The notes: a model not told the origin generated them from the sequence alone. DNA of 25,234 bases from DATKWD01 sp963704815 (GCA_963704815.1 CAVPHU010000008.1:1-25234), one strand, 5' to 3'; shown: positions 8,317 through 15,974, numbered from the stretch's first letter. Numbers and translations are program-made.

Positions 8317-9123
8317 TCAGACCACCGGTTCTTCGCCCGTCTCCTGCCAGTGCCAGAGGTACTCGCGGGCACTCAATCCGGACTCGTGCATCCGGGTGGC
8401 CAGATCGACGCCGAAGTAGCGGTAGTGCCACGGCTCGAAGTCGTAGCAGGTGCGTTCGGCCCGATCGCGGGGGTAGGTGTTCACGAACCCGAACCGGTGG
8501 GCGTTCTCGAGCACGAACTGACCCGCCGGCTCCTCGGCCCAGCTCTGGAACACGTCGTCGGCCCCCTCGGTCTTGAAGTCGAGGGTCGTCCCGAGGTGGT
8601 GCTCTGAATGGCCGGGCCGGGCCGTTCGGGCCGCCGCCGCGTCGAAGCCGAGCTCGGCCTCGCGCCGGGCGAACAGATCCTGCTGGGCCTCGACGCTCCG
8701 ATACGCAGCCTCGATCTCGATCGGGGTCCCGTTGGCCTCTGCCGCTTCGCGCAGATCCGCGAGGTCGCCGGCGACGAACTCGCGGATCTGGAAGGTCTCG
8801 TCGAAGCCGGCGGTCGACGCCGACGCCATGTCGGTTGGCACGTAGTCAGCGGGGAGTCGTCGGTCGGTGTCGACGATGGACCGCTGCCAGTCCTCGACCA
8901 GCGGCGACTCGGTGCTCGTCTCGCCGAAGGCACACTCGGGCGGGGCGACGAGGGTGAAGGCCTCCACGGCGGTCGTCTCGGTGGTGCTCGACGCCGGCGA
9001 CGCCTCACCGCCACCGCCGGGCAGGATCGAGCCGACGACCTGGACCACGAGGAACACCACGACCAACAACCCGGCGAGTGCCACCCCGCGGCGAAGCGCA
9101 TAGTTCGGGCGGCCGGGAGGCAT
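8317..9123 (-). CDS. D-alanyl-D-alanine carboxypeptidase, VanY/LAS family, membrane-anchored
   Basis: Zinc peptidase predicted to trim the terminal D-Ala from peptidoglycan stem peptides outside the membrane. Residues ~13–33 form a hydrophobic N-terminal anchor (VALAGLLVVVFLVVQVVGSI) followed by a Gly/Ser/Thr-rich linker. The catalytic domain has AAYRSVEAQQ, the zinc site SEHHLGTTLDF (His and Asp ligands of SxHxxGxAxD) and EPWHYRYFG (catalytic Glu and third ligand His). Length 268 residues. It is the first gene of the minus-strand group with mec-like and cysM (25 bp gap). The link to cysteine metabolism is positional only. Confidence 0.9.
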   Translation of the reverse strand: MPPGRPNYALRRGVALAGLLVVVFLVVQVVGSILPGGGGEASPASSTTETTAVEAFTLVAPPECAFGETSTESPLVEDWQRSIVDTDRRLPADYVPTDMASASTAGFDETFQIREFVAGDLADLREAAEANGTPIEIEAAYRSVEAQQDLFARREAELGFDAAAARTARPGHSEHHLGTTLDFKTEGADDVFQSWAEEPAGQFVLENAHRFGFVNTYPRDRAERTCYDFEPWHYRYFGVDLATRMHESGLSAREYLWHWQETGEEPVV

Positions 9124-9211
9124 GCAGCAGTCGACAGTAGCCGCGGTCGCACCCCCGCTGGCCGCAGCGGGCGGCGAGTCCGCGGCGCCGAATCGCTTGG
9201 ACTAGTTCTTC

Positions 9212-9244
9212 TGTATGCCCGAAATGCCCCGTTATGCCCATACA
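9212..9244. promoter_or_regulatory. Phased ATGCCC repeats inside a TGTATG…CATACA inverted repeat
   Basis: ATGCCC occurs at 9215–9220, 9224–9229 and 9234–9239, nine and ten bases apart, bracketed by TGTATG (9212–9217) and CATACA (9239–9244). The site lies in the 208-bp region between the divergent carboxypeptidase and GGDEF–EAL genes, 88 bp before the latter's ATG. Repeats on one face of the helix suggest a transcription-factor site. No convincing -35/-10 pair was found, so the role is inferred. Confidence 0.3.
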
Positions 9245-9331
9245 GCCCCCACGTCGGCGTGCCGACGTTCCCTGGGCGGCTGGGACAGATCATCGACACG
9301 ATGGAGCCTCGAGTGAGAGTGAAGGATTGAC

Positions 9332-11620
9332 ATGGCCTGGAGGGCGAAAGGGCTGACGACGACGGGCACGGGAAATCCTGGCTTGAGCACACTGCTGCTG
9401 GCCGCGTGCGCGATCGCGGTTGCGGTCATCGATCCCAGTCCGGTCAGCGCGGCAGTCGCCGTCTCTCTCGTCGTCATCGCGGCCGTCTCGATGCTGCGTG
9501 CACGGAGCACGACACCCAACGTCCGGCCATCGCTGTCCAGCGCACGAACGCTCATCCCGCTCGGTCTGATCGCCTTCGCCATCGGTGGCGGTGGGCTCGA
9601 ATCGACCGACCACTGGTCCCTCGCGGCGCTTGCCGCCTTCGCCGCCTATCCCTTCATCTACCACGCGCTGCTGGTCGATGTTGCCGATCAAGGGGTGATC
9701 CGGCCTTCGGACCTGTTGGCGGAGGCCATCCTCATCGGCGGCGGCGTGTCGATCATGCTCCAGGTCGGATTGGTCGACAACGTCGCCGGTGACGCTGGGA
9801 GCACGATGCTGATCCCGTCGCTCCTCGTGGGCCTCGACGTGGCCATCGTCGTCATGGCGGGCCGAAGCTTCGGGGTCTATCCCGATCGACGCAGCCCCTT
9901 CATGTGGTCGGCGTTCGGTGGGCTGGCGCTGCTCTGCGGTCACACGATCGCCGCGCTGGCCGCATCCGAGGCCCGCGACCTCCCTGCGTCGGCGACGCTG
10001 CTGGTGGTTGCCGGGGTCGCCGGAATGGCGATGAGCGTGCTCCACGCCCGATTCGGGCGTCGCGGCGTTCCCGTGCACGCCAAGAGCGGCTTCTCGATCA
10101 GCCACGCCTTCATCGTGGTCGCCGGCGTGATGACGCCGACGGCCCTGCTCGTGTCGAACTCCCGGTCCGACACGACCAGCACACCCGAAGTGGTGGTCGG
10201 CGTCGCGATCACCACCCTGGTGGTGGCGATCCACGTCATCGGGCTCCTGCGAGCGCGAGCAGCACATGAACACGAGGCCACCCACGACCGGCTGACCGGA
10301 CTCCCCAACCGGGTGCTGCTCATGGACCGGCTCGAGCGAGCGGTCGCCCACGGTGAACGAACCGACCAGCCGGTCGGGCTGCTGTTCATCGATCTCGATG
10401 AATTCAAGAACCTCAACGACTCGCTCGGCCATCAGGCGGGCGACGACCTTCTCAAGAGCACCGCCCAGAGCATCTCCGATGTCTGCCGAGCCGAGGACAC
10501 CGTGGCGCGACTCGCCCGCGACGAGTTCGTGATGCTCGCTCCCTTCCTGGCCGATCGCGAGGCGATCCTGAAGATCGCCAGCCGCGTCCTCGATGCCCTG
10601 GACATCCCGGCGGACATCCAGGGCACCCTCATGCGCAACCCTGCGAGCATCGGGGTCGCGGTCTACCCCGAGGACGGCGAGACCGCCGAGGCGTTGCTGG
10701 CTGCCGCCGACGGAGCGATGCGGCGAGCCAAGCGCAACGGCGGCGGCACGATCGAGGTCTTCAACCGCCAGATGTCCGCCGATCTGGCCGAGGTCGCCGA
10801 GATCGAGGCCGACCTGGTGACGGCGATCAAGGAGAACCAACTGGTCCTGTACTACCAACCGATCGTGGACCCGCGCACCGGCCTCACGACCGGTGCCGAG
10901 GCGCTGGTGCGCTGGAACCATCCGGAGCGAGGGTTCATGCAGCCCGACGACTTCATCCCGATCGCCGAACAGACTGACCTGATCGTGCGCCTCGGCGAGT
11001 GGGTCATCAACAACGCCTGCCGAGAACTGACCCGTTGGGCAGCGAACGGATTCACCGACCGTTCACTCGCCGTGAACGTCAGCGGTCGCGACTTCTCCCA
11101 CGACCTGGTGTCCACGGTCACCAAGGCATTGCGGAAGGCCGGCTCCAACCCGGCCAACCTCACGATCGAGATCACCGAGAGCACCGCGGTGGGCGACCTC
11201 GAAACGGTGAAGTCCAAACTCGAGGACCTCGGCCGGCTGGGTGTCACCGCATCGCTCGACGACTTCGGAACCGGCTACTGCGGTCTGCGCTATCTCGTCG
11301 ACCTGCCGGTGCAGTACCTCAAGATCGACCGCTCGTTCGTCGCCGACACGACCGCGCGCTCGGAGGCGATCGTCGCCACCACCATCGCCATGGGCCGGGC
11401 GCTCGGCATGACCGTGGTGGCCGAAGGGGTCGAGACCGTCGACCAGCTGCGCTTCGTCGTCCACAACGGCTGTGACCGGATCCAGGGATTCACCATCGCC
11501 CGGCCGATGCCCGCCGACGACTTCCTCGATCTGCTCAAGGCCGAGGAGACGGCAGGACCCGACGACTACACCGCCGGGGCCTACGACAACGGCCACGAGA
11601 AGTCGCCCGCCTCGCTGTAA
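9332..11620 (+). CDS. Membrane GGDEF–EAL protein: degenerate diguanylate cyclase domain, probable c-di-GMP phosphodiesterase
   Basis: A 762-residue signalling protein. Residues ~15–310 contain several hydrophobic stretches, so a polytopic membrane sensor of unknown ligand. The GGDEF domain (~315–480) begins HDRLTGLPNR and has FIDLDEFKNLNDSLGH, but its signature is ARDEF in place of GGDEF (around residue 394), so cyclase activity is doubtful. The EAL domain (~500–745) keeps EALVRWNHP (near 521), AVNVSG, EITES, DDFGTGY (near 643), YLKIDRSFV and AEGVET, the metal-binding and catalytic residues of active phosphodiesterases. It would therefore be expected to hydrolyse c-di-GMP. AAGGA at 9322–9326 supports ATG 9332. 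No terminator is seen before smpB. Confidence 0.93.
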   Translation: MAWRAKGLTTTGTGNPGLSTLLLAACAIAVAVIDPSPVSAAVAVSLVVIAAVSMLRARSTTPNVRPSLSSARTLIPLGLIAFAIGGGGLESTDHWSLAALAAFAAYPFIYHALLVDVADQGVIRPSDLLAEAILIGGGVSIMLQVGLVDNVAGDAGSTMLIPSLLVGLDVAIVVMAGRSFGVYPDRRSPFMWSAFGGLALLCGHTIAALAASEARDLPASATLLVVAGVAGMAMSVLHARFGRRGVPVHAKSGFSISHAFIVVAGVMTPTALLVSNSRSDTTSTPEVVVGVAITTLVVAIHVIGLLRARAAHEHEATHDRLTGLPNRVLLMDRLERAVAHGERTDQPVGLLFIDLDEFKNLNDSLGHQAGDDLLKSTAQSISDVCRAEDTVARLARDEFVMLAPFLADREAILKIASRVLDALDIPADIQGTLMRNPASIGVAVYPEDGETAEALLAAADGAMRRAKRNGGGTIEVFNRQMSADLAEVAEIEADLVTAIKENQLVLYYQPIVDPRTGLTTGAEALVRWNHPERGFMQPDDFIPIAEQTDLIVRLGEWVINNACRELTRWAANGFTDRSLAVNVSGRDFSHDLVSTVTKALRKAGSNPANLTIEITESTAVGDLETVKSKLEDLGRLGVTASLDDFGTGYCGLRYLVDLPVQYLKIDRSFVADTTARSEAIVATTIAMGRALGMTVVAEGVETVDQLRFVVHNGCDRIQGFTIARPMPADDFLDLLKAEETAGPDDYTAGAYDNGHEKSPASL

Positions 11621-11664
11621 CCCGAACGTGAGCGGTGCCCCGCAGGGGTACGGTGGTCGACCCC

Positions 11665-12127
11665 ATGGCGGACGAGACCCAGACGGTGGCCACCAACCGT
11701 CGAGCCCAGCGCAACTACGACATCACCGACACCTACGAGGCCGGGATCGTGCTGAAGGGCTCGGAGGTGAAGTCACTCCGTGAGTCGAAGGTCACCCTGG
11801 CCGATGCCTTCGGACGGGTCGAGGGCGAACGAGATCTTCCTCATCGGGCTGCACATCGGCGCCTACAGCAGTGCGAGCGACCAGGGCAGCCACGAACTCG
11901 AGCGCAAGCGCAAGCTCCTGCTGCACCGACGCGAGATCGACAAGATCAAGATCAAGGCCGACCACGAGCAGCAATCGATCGTTCCGCTCCGCCTCTACTT
12001 CAAGAACGGGCGGGCCAAGGTCGAGATCGGCATCGGCCGCGGCCGCAAGACCTACGACAAGCGTCAGGTGATCGCCGAGCGCGACGCCGACATGGAAGCC
12101 CGTCGGGCCATGTCGCGCCGACGCTGA
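11665..12127 (+). CDS. smpB: SsrA-binding protein SmpB, one-base frameshift near 11826–11830
   Basis: Small basic protein that binds tmRNA and takes it to stalled ribosomes. Frame 1 reads NRRAQRNYDITDTYEAGIVL, GSEVKSLRESKVTLADAFGRVEG. The continuation NEIFLIGLHIGAYSSAS, ELERKRKLLLHRREI and the basic tail MEARRAMSRRR is one frame away, and an extra G in GAGGGCGAACGAG would restore it. With repair the protein is about 153 residues, normal for the family. Both halves are conserved and the partner RNA gene follows within 100 bp, so a sequence error is more likely than a dead gene. Confidence 0.93.
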
Positions 12128-12215
12128 GGCCCTTGGCCACAACTCGGTGGGGCTTGTCGCGGATCGCCGGTATCCTTGGGGAGCTTCGGTCCGCCGGGGT
12201 GGTGTTCATTGACAA

Positions 12216-12594
12216 GGGGCTGATCGGTTTCGACGTTGAGACCGGATGCGACATTCTGCGACCCGAGTTGCTCAGACTCGTCAAACGGGGCAACCAAACA
12301 ACTGCCAACTCAAACGAGCAGCAGTTCGCCCTCGCCGCCTGAACAGGTAGTGAGTAAGCGAAAAATCGCGATCCGCAAGGACACGCGGGGCCTGCTCTCT
12401 ACAGCCCGGCAACAGAAGTAGAGGGTGACGGTGGGAAAGACCACTGACGGCGGGCAAGACCGCTGGCTTCAGGGAAAGACCTGACGGTTGATGCCGACCC
12501 GTCGGTGTGGAAACCGCAATCCACGACATCGGGAATGGTCGTAGCGGGATGCGTCACCGCTTGACGGACGGGGGTTCGATTCCCCCCAGCTCCA
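12216..12594 (+). ncRNA. ssrA: tmRNA (transfer-messenger RNA)
   Basis: The 5' end GGGGCTGATCGGTTTCGACG pairs with the 3' end CAGCTCC (12587–12593) to give a seven-pair acceptor stem with one G·U. The T-arm GGGGG-TTCGATT-CCCCC precedes it. CCA is not encoded and would be added. The internal message starts at a GGC resume codon at 12289 and ends with TGA at 12340–12342, giving GNQTTANSNEQQFALAA, whose ALAA end is the usual protease-recognition tail. Length 379 nt, one-piece type. A weak TATCCT at 12171–12176 may be the -10. The resume codon is inferred by frame; the more common Ala codon is not in frame. The 3' end is duplicated downstream. Confidence 0.95.
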
Positions 12595-12638
12595 AGAGTG
12601 CTCGAGTGCGAATTCGAGCACTGTTGGAGCTGCCCGAT
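12572..12638 (+). repeat. att1: ssrA 3' end and trailer, left boundary of the cassette array
   Basis: Bases 12572–12594 (T-arm and acceptor end of ssrA) recur exactly at 20496–20518. Bases 12575–12638, which add the trailer hairpin and GCCCGAT, recur at 15875–15938 with 5 mismatches in 64. Duplication of a tmRNA 3' end downstream of the intact gene is the standard trace of tyrosine-recombinase integration. This copy restores the functional gene. Confidence 0.8.
12587..12632 (+). terminator. Long hairpin beginning in the tmRNA acceptor strand; possible terminator or processing signal
   Basis: CAGCTCCAA (12587–12595) and AGTGCTCGA (12597–12605) are followed, after an eight-base loop, by TCGAGCACT (614–622 of 12,000) and TTGGAGCTG (12624–12632). 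That gives 18 pairs with a single G–G mismatch. No T-run follows, so it is not a classical intrinsic terminator. It competes with the tmRNA acceptor stem for the same 3' bases. The hairpin is repeated in the att2 copy with G·U-preserving changes. Confidence 0.6.
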
Positions 12639-12931
12639 ACCCCCTGTGACCTGGGCAAACGTGCCAATCCACGATCCTCGAACTTTGACTGTGCGGATTG
12701 GCTTGAAAGACTCCATGACACGCGTACGACACGCGAGTTCGAGCGGCATGGCGCCGATGAAGGCGAGGCGCCGTCAACCGCCGGGCCGGCCGTAAGCAGC
12801 GCTACCTGAGTCCCGGCCGCACCTATTTGGTTGGTCGGATCGGCGACAGCAGTGGACAGCCTCCGCGAACCGGCTTCTTGGTATCCCCGACCGGCACTTC
12901 AGAGGCAGGCACTGTCCCTGAACCGGATTGC
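12633..12931. other. Non-coding stretch at the left end of cassette 1
   Basis: No supportable gene. The stretch contains TGACCTGGGCAAAC at 12647–12660, an exact 14-base match to 15821–15834 just inside the other end of the cassette. Short frames here show no recognisable protein and no RNA fold was evident. Confidence 0.5.
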
Positions 12932-13432
12932 TCAGTAGGGATCGACGACTGGCTTATCTGCGTCGCTCGCACCGATACGGGCTGCCGCAGAGTTCTTGAG
13001 GCGCCCGACCGGCGCATGGCCGGCCGCAGCTGCAAGTCCGAACGCAGGCATGTTGCCGTACACAGCTTCGTACTCCCCCGCTCGCACTTTGAAAGTCTCG
13101 TGCCAGATCCCGACATCGCCCGAGTCACGAACCACTTTGTTGAACTGTCGCCACGGCTCCAAGTGCGGTAAGTCGGAATCGCGCGCGAAGTGGTCGAGGT
13201 CCTCGAAGCTCCGCCAGTACTGGACCAGGATCGTCGTCCGCCCGATCCACTGCTGGTACCCGAGGCAGCCGAGCTCCGGGTGTTCGTCGATCACCCGCAA
13301 CATCCTGGGCATCGCCGTTGCCACCGGCCACCACTTCCGAACCTTCCACGGTTTGTTGAAGCGCATCCCGATCAGGAACACGACGAAGTCGCCGTCGACC
13401 TCGGCGGTGAACCGTCCTCCGTGTACACCCAT
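12932..13432 (-). CDS. DUF4188-family protein (monooxygenase-like)
   Basis: A 166-residue protein starting GRFTAEVDGDFVVFLIGMRFNKPW, followed by KWWPVATAMPRML, QQWIGRTTILVQYWRS and FHETFKVRAGEYEAVYGNMP-type segments (here IWHETFKVRAGEYEAVY). These are characteristic of DUF4188, a ferredoxin-like-fold family usually labelled monooxygenase or dehydratase-related without demonstrated activity. ATG 13432 lies six bases after the stop of the upstream ORF, so the two are probably co-transcribed. The first six codons and the end of the upstream gene recur as a scar at 21928–22059. The C-terminal ~30 residues look variable. Confidence 0.75.
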   Translation of the reverse strand: MGVHGGRFTAEVDGDFVVFLIGMRFNKPWKVRKWWPVATAMPRMLRVIDEHPELGCLGYQQWIGRTTILVQYWRSFEDLDHFARDSDLPHLEPWRQFNKVVRDSGDVGIWHETFKVRAGEYEAVYGNMPAFGLAAAAGHAPVGRLKNSAAARIGASDADKPVVDPY

Positions 13433-13438
13433 GGGTCA

Positions 13439-13789
13439 TCAACTTTCTCTCTTGCCGTCAGCAGCTCCGCGGACAGAATGCATCATTCCGCACTCGCCCT
13501 GCTCGCTTCCAACGCCGGCAACGGTCGCCGAGAGCTGGGCGTCCCAGAACTTCGCCATGGCGGCGATCCCCGCGAGGAGCGTCGCGGTCGGGCTGATCAG
13601 TCGGACGCTGTCGCCGTAGATGACTCCGGTCTTGACCAGCTCGCACGCGTGAGTGAGGTCCAGGCTTGGGTATGCGAAGACCGCCACCTGCAGGGGCGGC
13701 CCCCGCCGATCACGCTTCTTCCGCTTCGCCACATGAAGACGGTAGTGAGCACCCGTGACGATCGCCGGCGACCCGTCATCCCCAGGCAC
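13439..13789 (-). CDS. Hypothetical protein, possibly chimeric
   Basis: I do not recognise this 116-residue ORF. It has a basic N-terminal part (VAKRKKRDRRG), a middle VAVFAYPSLDLTHACELVKTGVIYGDSV, and from FWDAQLSATVAGVG onward a C-terminal section that is nearly identical to the C-terminal codons of the scar at 21928. Upstream of FWDAQ the two copies are unrelated (here AAMAK, there HVTEPA), so one of them is a fusion at this point. Its start overlaps the end of abiEii by 14 bases and its stop is six bases before the DUF4188 start. Confidence 0.5.
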   Translation of the reverse strand: MPGDDGSPAIVTGAHYRLHVAKRKKRDRRGPPLQVAVFAYPSLDLTHACELVKTGVIYGDSVRLISPTATLLAGIAAMAKFWDAQLSATVAGVGSEQGECGMMHSVRGAADGKRES

Positions 13790-14660
13790 GGCTGGCGGCT
13801 GACCAGGTCCCCGTGGCTGCTCCGGTGAGGATCGGATCGCCGAAGGCGAGGAAGTCGGCGAGAAGGTCGTCGAACGACGCGGGAGTGCGATCCTCGAGTT
13901 GCTGCTTGCGGCGCCAAGCCACCCAACGCGCCTGTGCGATCTCGCCGTAGCCGTCCAGCACCTCGGCCAGCGGACGGAGCTCGACGCCTCGGTGCTCGGC
14001 CACTCGGCGAATGACTGCGGTGAGGGTGTCGGCCTCGACCGGTTGCGACCCAGCGAGCGCGACGACGTCTACAAAGTCGCGCCAGCGGGTGTTCACCGTG
14101 CCTCGTGCGATGGCCGTGACGATCTTCTCGGCGTGGACCATCTCGATCGGGAACCCTCGAAGCGAGATCGATCCTCCGAGAAGTCGCGGCACCTCGATCT
14201 CGGCGGCCGGCGGTTCGATCGGGTCCCCGACGTTCACGTCGACGTGGAAGCGCTGCTTCGCCCGCGCCAGCGATGCGCCCATGGAAACTCGCACGCCGGA
14301 GTACATGTCCTCGTCTCGGGTCACCGCAGCCCGTGCGGTGTCAGTATCGAATACGACGCCGTCGTCGATCTCGATCGACGCGATCTCGACGACGAGCTTG
14401 CGCACCTCTTCCGCGTCATTGTCGATGGCCTCGGCCTGGAGGTCGACGTCCCGCGTCGGCCGGCGCTCTCCGAACGCAGCCAGCAGCACCCCGCCCTTGA
14501 GCACCAGCCGATCTCGCAAGGGCGACTGCGACAAGCGATCGACGAACGCTTCGAGGATGTAGAGCTGGAACAGCTCCTGCACAGGCCGCCCGGATGTGCG
14601 CGCCTGACGCTGCAAGCCGAGGTACAACCGACCCGCCGTCGTCTCACCGGAGACGGTCAC
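13776..14660 (-). CDS. abiEii: AbiEii-type nucleotidyltransferase toxin
   Basis: A 294-residue protein with the DUF1814/AbiEii core: QLYILEAFVDRLSQS, then LVLKGGVLLAAFGERRPTRDVDL, whose GG…R.TRDVDL is the nucleotidyltransferase signature, and later IEMVHAEKIVTAIARGT and WRDFVDVVAL. AbiEii toxins modify tRNA or other RNAs with nucleotides and stop growth, serving in phage defence. The GTG start overlaps the antitoxin stop (GTGA), which fixes the start; the frame is open much further upstream but runs antisense-like through abiEi. Second gene of the operon after abiEi. Confidence 0.88.
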   Translation of the reverse strand: MTVSGETTAGRLYLGLQRQARTSGRPVQELFQLYILEAFVDRLSQSPLRDRLVLKGGVLLAAFGERRPTRDVDLQAEAIDNDAEEVRKLVVEIASIEIDDGVVFDTDTARAAVTRDEDMYSGVRVSMGASLARAKQRFHVDVNVGDPIEPPAAEIEVPRLLGGSISLRGFPIEMVHAEKIVTAIARGTVNTRWRDFVDVVALAGSQPVEADTLTAVIRRVAEHRGVELRPLAEVLDGYGEIAQARWVAWRRKQQLEDRTPASFDDLLADFLAFGDPILTGAATGTWSAASRAWG

Positions 14661-15244
14661 AGCAGGACCTCGAGCGCGGACCGCAGGGCCGGCTCCGCCC
14701 CGTGGAAGCGCGCCGCCATCTCGATGAGCCTCGCCGGGTTTCGTCCTGGCTGATCGAGCCAGCGCCGGAGTGCCTCCCAGACTTGGTCGGGCCCTTGGTC
14801 GTGGCGGAGCCGGACCATGTCGACGATCGAGCGCTCGGCCGAGTAGATGCCCAACAGCGTTCGGGCTCCGACGTCGATCGTGTCCCGTCCGATCTCGAAG
14901 GTATCGGGGTCGAAGTGGTGGAGGCGGTGTGGTGCCTTCAGCCGAGGTCGCGTCTGTCCTCGTGGGATGGCGACGTCGGTCGCTGCCGGGATGGCGTCGA
15001 TGAGATCGTGTCGAGCGAGCGCCGTCTCGAGGCACAGCGTCGCTCGGGGAGCACGCTCGGCGATCTCGATCAGATCGAGGTCGGCTGGCGCAGCATCAGC
15101 CCAGCGATACAGCCCCCTACCGAGCGGCGTGATGTCACCTTCGTCGCGGAGCGCGTAGAGACGACGCCGGGACATTCCGGCATCGATGGCCTCGGTGTAC
15201 GTGAACAGCTCGCCGAGCCGATCCCGAAATTTGTCGCTGGACAT
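14657..15244 (-). CDS. abiEi: AbiEi-type antitoxin / transcriptional regulator
   Basis: A 195-residue protein with the two-part AbiEi layout. The N-terminal winged helix includes YTEAIDAGMSRRRLYALRDEG and PLGRGLYRW. The C-terminal domain has APRATLCLETALARHDL, VAIPRGQTRP, TLLGIYSAERSIVDMVRLRHD and RNPARLIEMAARF. AbiEi binds its own promoter and counteracts AbiEii. ATG 15244 is preceded by GAGG seven bases upstream. A well-spaced promoter lies at 15262–15290. Confidence 0.9.
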   Translation of the reverse strand: MSSDKFRDRLGELFTYTEAIDAGMSRRRLYALRDEGDITPLGRGLYRWADAAPADLDLIEIAERAPRATLCLETALARHDLIDAIPAATDVAIPRGQTRPRLKAPHRLHHFDPDTFEIGRDTIDVGARTLLGIYSAERSIVDMVRLRHDQGPDQVWEALRRWLDQPGRNPARLIEMAARFHGAEPALRSALEVLL

Positions 15245-15261
15245 GTGACACCTCGGGAGGA

Positions 15262-15290
15262 ATCATACACACCTACCGACCTGCTGTGAA
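15262..15290 (-). promoter_or_regulatory. Sigma-70-type promoter of the abiE operon
   Basis: Reading the minus strand, TTCACA (15290–15285), a 17-base spacer and TATGAT (15267–15262) lie about 18 bases before the abiEi ATG. The match and spacing are good for a high-GC genome. The site is unusually AT-rich for its surroundings. Confidence 0.6.
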
Positions 15291-15417
15291 TACTTTCTCC
15301 CGAAGGGTAGGTGGCCTGGCGCCAGGAGCAGGACCGGACGGAGGCGGGCGAAGGTTCGCCGCCGGGCGGCCCGACGACGGGTAGCCGCCATTGGTCGGGC
15401 GACGTGGCGCCGGGTCT

Positions 15418-15731
15418 CTACGAAGTCCCATGGAGCAATCGTGCCTCGGCGAGCACGGTGGAGCGAAGCATCTTGTGGAGCCCGCGCTTGGAGACGAGGT
15501 CCACCGGACGGCCGAACAGGTCGGCGAGCTCCTCCTCGAGGTCGGCGATCTCCCCCCCCCCCCCCCGAGCCGCGCCCCGGGAGTCAACTCGTAGATCAGG
15601 TCGATGTCGCTCCCGTCATCGGGCTCGCCACGGGCGACCGAGCCGAAGACCTCGAGTCGAGCGATGCCGTACTGTCGGCACAGTTCGTCGAGGCGATCGA
15701 CGTCGACATCGAGCAGCTCGGACACGTCCAC
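15418..15731 (-). pseudogene. MntA-like minimal nucleotidyltransferase (antitoxin type) interrupted in a 15-base C run
   Basis: About 104 residues if the frame is repaired. The N-terminal half has YGIARLEVFGSVARGEPDD and GSDIDLIYEL, the GSxARG…SDIDL catalytic signature of minimal nucleotidyltransferases. After the homopolymer at 15552–15566 the expected C-terminal half, EIADLEEELADLFGRPVDLV and GLHKMLRSTVLAEARLL, continues in another frame to TAG at 15418. With 15 Gs on the coding strand the frame is broken; 14 or 17 would restore it. MntA normally AMPylates its HEPN partner HepT, but no HepT-like gene follows. It could be a dead orphan, a sequencing artefact, or a phase-variable gene. Confidence 0.75.
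15552..15566 (+). repeat. 15-base C homopolymer
   Basis: A single run of 15 cytosines inside the mntA-like gene, at the point where related proteins usually read GARLGWEIADLE. It is the longest homopolymer I noticed in the window and is prone to slippage in the cell and to miscalling in sequencing. Confidence 0.85.
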
Positions 15732-15874
15732 ATCGTGCCTCGCTCAGGACACGAAGGCGACACAAGAAGCCCAGAATCGCTGTGAAACGGCGTGATCGAG
15801 CGTGATCCGAAAACCGATCCTGACCTGGGCAAACACCCCCCTGACCAGCGATGACGGAATCGGGCCATAGAACA

Positions 15875-15938
15875 TTCGATTCCCCCCAGCTCCAAGAGTG
15901 CTCGAGTTCAGGTTCGAGCATTGTTGGAGCTGCCCGAT
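15875..15938 (+). repeat. att2: second copy of the ssrA 3' end plus trailer hairpin
   Basis: Matches 12575–12638 at 59 of 64 positions. The first 32 bases are identical. The hairpin (15887–15932) keeps both arms; its one arm change converts an A–T/G–C neighbour into a G·U pair, so the structure is retained. The upstream side shows no tmRNA sequence, so this is a displaced copy, taken as the boundary of cassettes 1 and 2. Confidence 0.8.
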
Positions 15939-15974
15939 GCCTCTTCGTATCGACAGAGGATCTCCCTCGCCCAC

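Noticed and set aside
12399..12777. Small minus-strand ORFs reading WSWGESNPRPSS through the ssrA 3' end
   Set aside because: This is the well-known false translation of the complement of a tmRNA/tRNA 3' end; similar frames occur over att2 and att3.
15245..15417. HepT toxin expected after the MntA-like gene
   Set aside because: No frame here has HEPN features (R-x4-6-H) and the stretch is short; it contains the abiE promoter instead.
15870..15900. tRNA gene suggested by the TTCGATTCC T-loop-like sequence
   Set aside because: Only the T-loop and acceptor 3' strand are present; no anticodon or D arm lies upstream. The same holds for 20496–20518.
12587..15932. Integron attC-like sites formed by the trailer hairpins
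   Set aside because: The hairpins lack the GTTRRRY core and the R/L box arrangement, and they overlap the tmRNA gene; ssrA-targeted site-specific integration explains them better.
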